From the NCBI GenBank assembly GCA_903888655.1, contig CAISUR010000403.1, positions 1 to 10,718 of the forward strand: DNA of 10,718 nt, read 5' to 3'. A model generated the notes under the pieces. That model was not told the DNA's origin. It saw only the letters and a list, made by a program, of their open reading frames with translations, and ran no database searches. This document shows, piece by piece, positions 5,969 to 10,718 of this stretch; the first letter of the stretch is position 1, and the number at the start of each line of letters is the position of its first letter. A program made the translations under genes and the position numbers. The DNA comes from an uncultured Bacteroidota bacterium. GTDB lineage: Bacteria > Bacteroidota > Bacteroidia > Flavobacteriales > Flavobacteriaceae.

Positions 5969-6973
5969 TTATAATTTAGTAATTGTGTAAGTTAAACCAC
6001 TAAAATCGGCAACAATATAATAGGTTCCTGCAGTTGGAACTGGAATATTAGCACCTCCACTATCTAATGTCAAATTGTTACCATCATCCCCATAATTATT
6101 ACTCCAATCATTGTGAATTCTAAATTTAAATTCTCCTGGTGAAGTTACAGACAAATTCGCTACTACAGAATATTTATTTGTTACTGCATTATAATCCATT
6201 AAGGTATCTGATGACCATCCGCCTGCAGTTGCGCTACCAATAATACACCATACATTTGTAACAGGAGTAATCGTATACGTATGTGTTGCAAAATTAGCCA
6301 CAATAGTATAAGTACCAGCAGTTGCAATTGGAATATTTGCACCACCAGCATCTAATGAAAGGTTATTCCCGTCATCCCCATAATTAGTAGTCCAAGAACC
6401 ATCTAATCTGAATTTAAAGGCACCGACTGATAAAGCAGTAGTAATAGAATAAGTACTGGTCGATGGATTAAAAATCATATTAGTATCTGCATTCCAACCT
6501 CCAGCAGTAGCATCTCCGATAATACTCCATTTTGGTTGGTATGGAGTCACTCTAATCGTATAAAAATTTGAAACCCCTGTTGAAGTTTTAACATGAATAT
6601 CTAATTGTCCTTCAACAAGTGGAGCTAATCCGCAAGCCTTGGCAGTAGTGTCTAAAGTACCAACCGTAACATCTAAAAAATGATCTGTTGTTGTACCTAT
6701 TGTTATTGGTGCTGCGAAACTTGTTCCAGCAGCTGCAGCTTCAACCGTGTAAGTAACTGTAGTACCTGTTGGGTTTGAAGGATCATTCCATACAAAAGTA
6801 GTTGCTAAATTACTTAATTTAGTTCCATCAAGTACCAGACCAAAATCTGAAGTAGGAGCCAGTAATTTAAAACTTGTGTCTGGAGAAACAGCATCTATTT
6901 TTTGAATTTCATCCGTACAAGACAAAGACAAAAGACTTATAAAGGCTATTAAAATTTTAATTGAATTTTTCAT
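5969..6973 (-). CDS. susE: SusE-type starch-binding lipoprotein, two tandem modules
   Basis: This is a 334-residue surface lipoprotein of the starch utilisation system. The signal peptide ends LSLSC with the acylated cysteine at C19, followed by TDEIQ. An N-terminal Ig-like domain (about 25-145) ends in YTIRVTPYQP. Two homologous C-terminal modules follow at about 148-236 and 242-334. Each starts W(S/C)IIG-ATAGGW, contains FKFR, a tryptophan, YGDDGNNL, GGANIP and AGTY-IVA-F, and ends TYTIT. In characterised SusE and SusF proteins such modules contact starch through aromatic and basic side chains, and the conserved Trp, Lys and Arg here would suit that. It sits 25 bp after susD and 16 bp before its one-module paralogue, so the genes are surely co-transcribed. 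The assignment to the SusE/SusF family is firm; the choice of E over F rests on gene order. Confidence 0.92.
   Translation of the reverse strand: MKNSIKILIAFISLLSLSCTDEIQKIDAVSPDTSFKLLAPTSDFGLVLDGTKLSNLATTFVWNDPSNPTGTTVTYTVEAAAAGTSFAAPITIGTTTDHFLDVTVGTLDTTAKACGLAPLVEGQLDIHVKTSTGVSNFYTIRVTPYQPKWSIIGDATAGGWNADTNMIFNPSTSTYSITTALSVGAFKFRLDGSWTTNYGDDGNNLSLDAGGANIPIATAGTYTIVANFATHTYTITPVTNVWCIIGSATAGGWSSDTLMDYNAVTNKYSVVANLSVTSPGEFKFRIHNDWSNNYGDDGNNLTLDSGGANIPVPTAGTYYIVADFSGLTYTITKL
5972..6532 (-). repeat. Tandem duplication encoding two glucan-binding modules
   Basis: The 3' half of susE consists of two diverged repeats of about 270-280 bp (6266-6532 and 5972-6250). They align along their whole length at protein level and visibly at DNA level, for example TCATCCCCATAATTA in both. 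A third, more diverged copy is the single module in the next gene (about 5173-5481). Confidence 0.85.
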
Positions 6974-6998
6974 AATTATTTATATATAAAATTATTGA

Positions 6999-8600
6999 CT
7001 AATAACCAGGATTTTGAGTCAAATTAGGATTTGAAGCTAATGAACTTGCTGGTATAGGGAAAAGTTTTAAATTGTCAGAAATAGCAACTCCAGTAGAACC
7101 ATTACCTTTCCATGCCCAGTTATATGCACCTCCTGTAAATTTGTTAAAACGAATCAAATCTTGTCTTCTATGAGATTCCCAGTGCAATTCTCTTGCTCTT
7201 TCATCTAATATAAAATCTAAAGTCAAATCACCACTGGCGATATCAGCAGCAGTAGAACCATTATTAGCTCTTTCACGTAATGCATTAACATATGTTAAAG
7301 CTTGAGCATTTGAAGCTCCAGAAGCACCTCTTAAAGCACATTCTGCATACATTAAATAAACATCTGCCAAACGGAATAATGGGAAATCTGTATCTACAAA
7401 TGTTGAATTAATTCCAGTTCCTCCAGCTGCAGTTTTATTTGAGAATTTTTGAAGAAGGTATCCTTGATCTTTATTTCCTATATCGGCAATATTCAAAGTT
7501 CTTGCAGGAGCATGGAAAATTGTATTTCTTGCATCAGAAGCAAAAGCTGCGCCATCAAATTTTTGAACAAATTCTTTTCTCAAACGTAAAGCACCACCCC
7601 AGCCACCAGAACTAACTCCTAGAGCGGCACCATTTTGCTCGATTGAACCAACCTCTCCATTAACAAATACCGTTGTTGGACCATAATTTTGAGTGTAAGT
7701 TCCATCTGACTGTAATGTAAAAATCATTTCAGGTGAAGTATTATTATCTGCATTAAAGTTATTCAAATAATTAGTATTTAATGTATACCCGCCTGCAATA
7801 ATAGCATTACATTGTGCCAAACATTCGGTATATTTAGGAGTACCAATATACACTTCAGCATTCAAATAAATTTTAGCTAAAATCATTTGTGCTACCGCTT
7901 GATCTACTCTACCATATTCATTGGTTTTTGCAGGTTTTAAGCTTGGAAGTACAGCATTCAATTCGCTTTCGATAAATGAAAATAATTGTTGTCTGTTATA
8001 TTCTGGTCCAGCAGTATTTACAGGATCGTTTTCGGTTACAAAAGGAGCTTTACCAAATAAATCCATTAATTGATAATAGGCTAATGCTCTTAACACTCGA
8101 ACTTCATTTCTGTAATCAGTAATTTGACCTAATAAGGTTGGATCTGTAACTCCTCTTTTACTCAATACATCTGGTGTAGTATTTTTAAGAAAATCATTCA
8201 CAAAAGCAACTTCCACCATAGATCTACTAAACATTCCCAAAATTACAGGATTGGTTGACGTCCAAATATTACGTTGCAATTCAGGAACTCCTGGATCATG
8301 CTCATAACTCCAAAGAGCTTCGTCAGTCGTTAAATCTTGAAGATACCACAAACATCTACCAAATTGGCTCGTTCCAGCATCTAATCCTTGAAGAGAGGAA
8401 GAACCTGCTCCTTGAGTTCCAGTTAAGGATAAATTTCCATAAACACCTGCCAGTGCCTGCTTGTAGGCTCCTGGTTGTGCATAAAAAGCATCCGCGGTTT
8501 GCACCGTAGGATCTTTAGGCAATACATCTAAATCTTTGGTACAAGAACTTAATCCTACCAAAACAGTTAGAAGTACAACATTAATCTTAAATTTTTTCAT
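6999..8600 (-). CDS. susD: SusD/RagB-family starch-binding outer-membrane lipoprotein
   Basis: This protein of 533 residues forms the extracellular lid of the SusC transporter and binds the incoming glucan. The signal peptide ends LSSC with the lipid-anchored cysteine at C20, followed by TKDLD. The N-terminal TPR-like helical region shows EVRVLRALAYYQLMDLFG (about 166-183) and the next repeat near 233-248 (DQAVAQMILAKIYLNA). The C-terminal part carries the usual SusD signatures: FPLFRLADVYLMYAE (406-420), LDERARELHWE-HRRQDLIRF (465-485) and the terminal LFPIP-----NPNLTQNPGY. Length and motif order are normal for the family and nothing is broken. It starts 11 bp after the susC stop codon, the standard close coupling of SusC/SusD pairs. 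The alpha-glucan substrate is inferred from the SusE-like proteins and the GH13 enzyme downstream, not from the SusD sequence itself. Confidence 0.96.
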   Translation of the reverse strand: MKKFKINVVLLTVLVGLSSCTKDLDVLPKDPTVQTADAFYAQPGAYKQALAGVYGNLSLTGTQGAGSSSLQGLDAGTSQFGRCLWYLQDLTTDEALWSYEHDPGVPELQRNIWTSTNPVILGMFSRSMVEVAFVNDFLKNTTPDVLSKRGVTDPTLLGQITDYRNEVRVLRALAYYQLMDLFGKAPFVTENDPVNTAGPEYNRQQLFSFIESELNAVLPSLKPAKTNEYGRVDQAVAQMILAKIYLNAEVYIGTPKYTECLAQCNAIIAGGYTLNTNYLNNFNADNNTSPEMIFTLQSDGTYTQNYGPTTVFVNGEVGSIEQNGAALGVSSGGWGGALRLRKEFVQKFDGAAFASDARNTIFHAPARTLNIADIGNKDQGYLLQKFSNKTAAGGTGINSTFVDTDFPLFRLADVYLMYAECALRGASGASNAQALTYVNALRERANNGSTAADIASGDLTLDFILDERARELHWESHRRQDLIRFNKFTGGAYNWAWKGNGSTGVAISDNLKLFPIPASSLASNPNLTQNPGY

Positions 8601-8611
8601 AGTTTTTTATA

Positions 8612-10718
8612 TTAAAATTTTACGTTAGCTCCAACTAAAAATTGACGTTGTCTTGGATAAATAGTATTATCAACACCGCCAGAAACTTCAGGATCTAAAC
8701 CTGAATATTTAGTAAGTACAAACACATTTTGAACACCTGCATGTAATCGTAAAGAAGCTTTACCCTCTAACCATTTTGGAAAAGTATATCCCATAGTAAT
8801 ATTATCCATTCTCAAGAATGATGCGTTTTCAATGTACAAATCAGAAAGTGTAATTTGTCCTGTACTATTTACAAATCCTGTATTTTCAACAGCTGTAGGA
8901 ATATTTTGTGCAACGGTTCCAGAATTTAAGTAAGTATATTGTGCATTACCAGCATTTACAGCATTGTATAATCTATTTCCAATACTTGCTCTTAAATTAA
9001 AAGAAAAATCAATATTTCTATAATTCATAGTAGAAGCAAATCCTAAAACTACATCTGGATCTGGATTTTTATAGATGTAACGGTCTTTATCATTAATAAC
9101 ACCATCACCATTCAAATCAGCAAAAGCACCTTCAATTGGTCTTCCCGCTGTATCGTAAAGTTGTTTATAAACGTAGAAAGATGAAGGAGTGTATCCTACA
9201 CTATATATTTGAGAAGTATTTCCTGTTCCAGGTGCATATCCTAAATAAATATCGGCATTGTTGGCAAGGGATTCAATTCGTCTTTCAAATTTAGTAGCAT
9301 TAAAATTCACATTCCAATTAAAGTCTTTAGATTTTATCACTTCTGCATTGATACTAAACTCAACTCCTTTGTTAGTAAAACTTCCTACGTTTTGAAGTAA
9401 ATAATTTGAAAAATTTCCTCCATCTGGAACTGGTGCTACATTAAACAAATCGGTAGTTCTTTTGTAATACACGTCTAAAGCACCTGTAACTCTGTTGTTA
9501 AAAATTCCATAATCAAACCCTAAATTATAAGTAGTTTGTTTCTCCCATTTTAAGTTATCATTATATGGCCCCGTTTGTGCTATAGCGATAGGAGATGAAC
9601 CAAAAGTATATTGAGAATTCGCATTACCTGTAGCATATTGTTGAATATAAAAATTATTATATATAACATCTAAACCTTGATTACCCGTAATTCCATAACC
9701 CAAACGCAATTTTAAATCTGAAAGTGTTTTAGAGTCTTTAAAGAAATCATTTTTTAGCTTCCATGCAAATGCTAAAGCAGGATAGTTTGCCCATTTGTTT
9801 TGTGGTGCTAATCTTGAAGAACCATCTCTTCTGAAAGACGCGGTAAATAAATACTTATCATTATAAGTCAAATTTGTTCTCGCAAAATAACCAATCAAAA
9901 CATTATCTGGTTGTGGTCTCCAATAAGTTGGACTTGCTACAGCTGGATTATGTCTAGTATCACCATAATAAGTATTTTCTTGATTAAATATCTGATACGA
10001 TCTACCAAGAGTAGCATCTACATTTAATTTTCCGAATTTTTTATTGTAAGCAAAATATGAATCTATCAATTTATTTCTCAATAAACTAGTTTGTGTATAA
10101 TCTGTACCAATGTAATTAATAACACCATCAGTAGTATATTGATTACCTGTTGCTACTCCTGGAGCTACTAATCTTCTTCTTGTCCCATCTGATTCATCAA
10201 AACCAACATTAACAACAGCTCTTAAATCAGGAAAGAAATGTAACTTATAATCTGTTTCAAAATTTCCATAAACTCTGTTACTTCTACCGGTATCATAAGT
10301 TTGTAATAATTGAGCCACTGGATTAAGTGGTGTCTGGGAAGTAATATTTCCATTAGAACCATAATATTCGAAAAATCCACCAAAAGGAGAACCAGCTTGA
10401 TAAACTGGTTGTGTTGGATCAAAACGTATAGCAGAACCTTCTACACCATCAGCAAAACGATTGTTTTCATTAGCAAACGAAGCATTCAATCTAAATTTTA
10501 AATGATCCTTTAAGAAAGAAGGATTTAAAGTGGTTGAAATAGTATTTCTATCGAATGAATTAGTCAAACGCAATCCTTCTTGATAGGTATTACCAATAGA
10601 AACACGTGAAGGAATAATACCAAACAAGTTTCCTTTTATTGATATATTATTATCAACATAATCCGTTCTTCTATAAATTTCTTTTTGCCAATCGGTATTT
10701 GAATTACCAAAAACTGGC
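8612..10718 (-). CDS. susC: SusC-type TonB-dependent oligosaccharide transporter, C-terminal 701 residues
   Basis: This is the outer-membrane import channel for glucan oligosaccharides, powered by TonB. The frame is open to the right edge of the window, and the visible part begins with ...NTDWQKEIYRR, a segment near the plug/barrel border in SusC proteins. The signal peptide, carboxypeptidase-like domain, TonB box and most of the plug are therefore outside. An apparent start at 10627 is only an in-frame TTG inside the coding sequence. The visible region is a beta-barrel rich in alternating aromatic strands, with the familiar SusC segments RDGSSRLAPQNKW, LRLGYGITGNQ, NYLLQNVGSFTNKGVEF, the acidic loop DLNGDGVINDKDR about 168 residues from the end, LRMDNITMGYTFP, and a final QRQFLVGANVKF ending in phenylalanine as outer-membrane barrels do. 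It is followed after 11 bp by susD. Confidence 0.96.
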   Translation of the reverse strand, partial: PVFGNSNTDWQKEIYRRTDYVDNNISIKGNLFGIIPSRVSIGNTYQEGLRLTNSFDRNTISTTLNPSFLKDHLKFRLNASFANENNRFADGVEGSAIRFDPTQPVYQAGSPFGGFFEYYGSNGNITSQTPLNPVAQLLQTYDTGRSNRVYGNFETDYKLHFFPDLRAVVNVGFDESDGTRRRLVAPGVATGNQYTTDGVINYIGTDYTQTSLLRNKLIDSYFAYNKKFGKLNVDATLGRSYQIFNQENTYYGDTRHNPAVASPTYWRPQPDNVLIGYFARTNLTYNDKYLFTASFRRDGSSRLAPQNKWANYPALAFAWKLKNDFFKDSKTLSDLKLRLGYGITGNQGLDVIYNNFYIQQYATGNANSQYTFGSSPIAIAQTGPYNDNLKWEKQTTYNLGFDYGIFNNRVTGALDVYYKRTTDLFNVAPVPDGGNFSNYLLQNVGSFTNKGVEFSINAEVIKSKDFNWNVNFNATKFERRIESLANNADIYLGYAPGTGNTSQIYSVGYTPSSFYVYKQLYDTAGRPIEGAFADLNGDGVINDKDRYIYKNPDPDVVLGFASTMNYRNIDFSFNLRASIGNRLYNAVNAGNAQYTYLNSGTVAQNIPTAVENTGFVNSTGQITLSDLYIENASFLRMDNITMGYTFPKWLEGKASLRLHAGVQNVFVLTKYSGLDPEVSGGVDNTIYPRQRQFLVGANVKF

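Larger units (their letters stand above)
2123..10718 (-). other. Starch/alpha-glucan utilisation operon (polysaccharide utilisation locus)
   Basis: There are five co-directional genes: susC, susD, susE, a second SusE-like gene and the GH13 amylase. Spacings are 11, 25, 16 and 65 bp, and a strong terminator follows the last gene. The promoter and regulator lie beyond the right edge. Surface capture, import and extracellular cleavage are all represented, but there is no periplasmic alpha-glucosidase or maltose transporter in view. Here the amylase is a T9SS substrate, whereas in the Bacteroides Sus system the amylase SusG is a surface lipoprotein. Confidence 0.88.

Noticed and set aside
8255..8509. 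Plus-strand open frame of 84 codons inside the susD region
   Set aside because: It is antisense to the well-conserved N-terminal part of SusD and shows no signal peptide or domain. It is a shadow frame, as are the short frames at 1562-1777, 4111-4320, 10222-10422 and 10310-10501.
10625..10627. TTG as the start of a shorter SusC-like protein
   Set aside because: The frame continues upstream to the window edge with sequence typical of SusC (NTDWQKEIYRR and following), so this codon is internal.
1..10718. CRISPR arrays, tRNA or rRNA genes, phage or defence genes
   Set aside because: No regularly spaced short repeats, tRNA-like cloverleaf, rRNA sequence or relevant protein motifs were seen on either strand.

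Overview
The window looks like a Flavobacterium-type member of the Bacteroidota. It is AT-rich and shows no clear Shine-Dalgarno sites. It carries a SusC/SusD pair, lipoproteins with acidic residues after the lipobox cysteine, and an enzyme with a C-terminal type IX secretion (T9SS) sorting domain. Every gene I can support lies on the minus strand, so transcription runs from right to left. The genus is an inference from these traits.

Right-hand four fifths (about 2123-10718): most of a starch/alpha-glucan utilisation operon. In transcription order it holds a SusC-type TonB-dependent transporter (cut by the right window edge), a SusD-type glycan-binding lipoprotein, two paralogous SusE/SusF-type starch-binding lipoproteins (two binding modules in the first, one in the second), and a 951-residue secreted GH13 alpha-amylase. 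The first four genes are 11-25 bp apart. The amylase gene follows after 65 bp, and that gap holds a perfect 14-bp hairpin with a U-tract, which looks like an intra-operon terminator or attenuator. A second intrinsic terminator closes the unit about 98 bp after the amylase stop codon. The likely division of labour is that the amylase cuts starch outside the cell, the SusD and SusE-like proteins hold glucan on the surface, and SusC imports the oligosaccharides. Periplasmic and cytoplasmic enzymes and the regulator are not in view.

Left fifth (1-2105): an intact IS982-family insertion sequence (about 1066-2077, 19-bp perfect terminal inverted repeats, complete DDE transposase) lies between the operon terminator and the remains of an endonuclease III-like gene (nth). 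The nth reading frame runs straight into the IS end and has lost its start and roughly its first 15-20 codons. The lost codons are not on the other side of the IS, there is no convincing target duplication, and an extra orphan copy of the IS end sits 11 bp outside the right terminus. Together these suggest an IS-associated deletion or rearrangement rather than a simple insertion. At the far left is the 5' part of a gene for a small secreted protein of unknown function.

I found no tRNA, rRNA, CRISPR array, phage genes or clearly novel system. The points most worth a second look are the IS/nth junction with its extra terminus, the hairpin in front of the amylase gene, and the one-versus-two module SusE paralogues.
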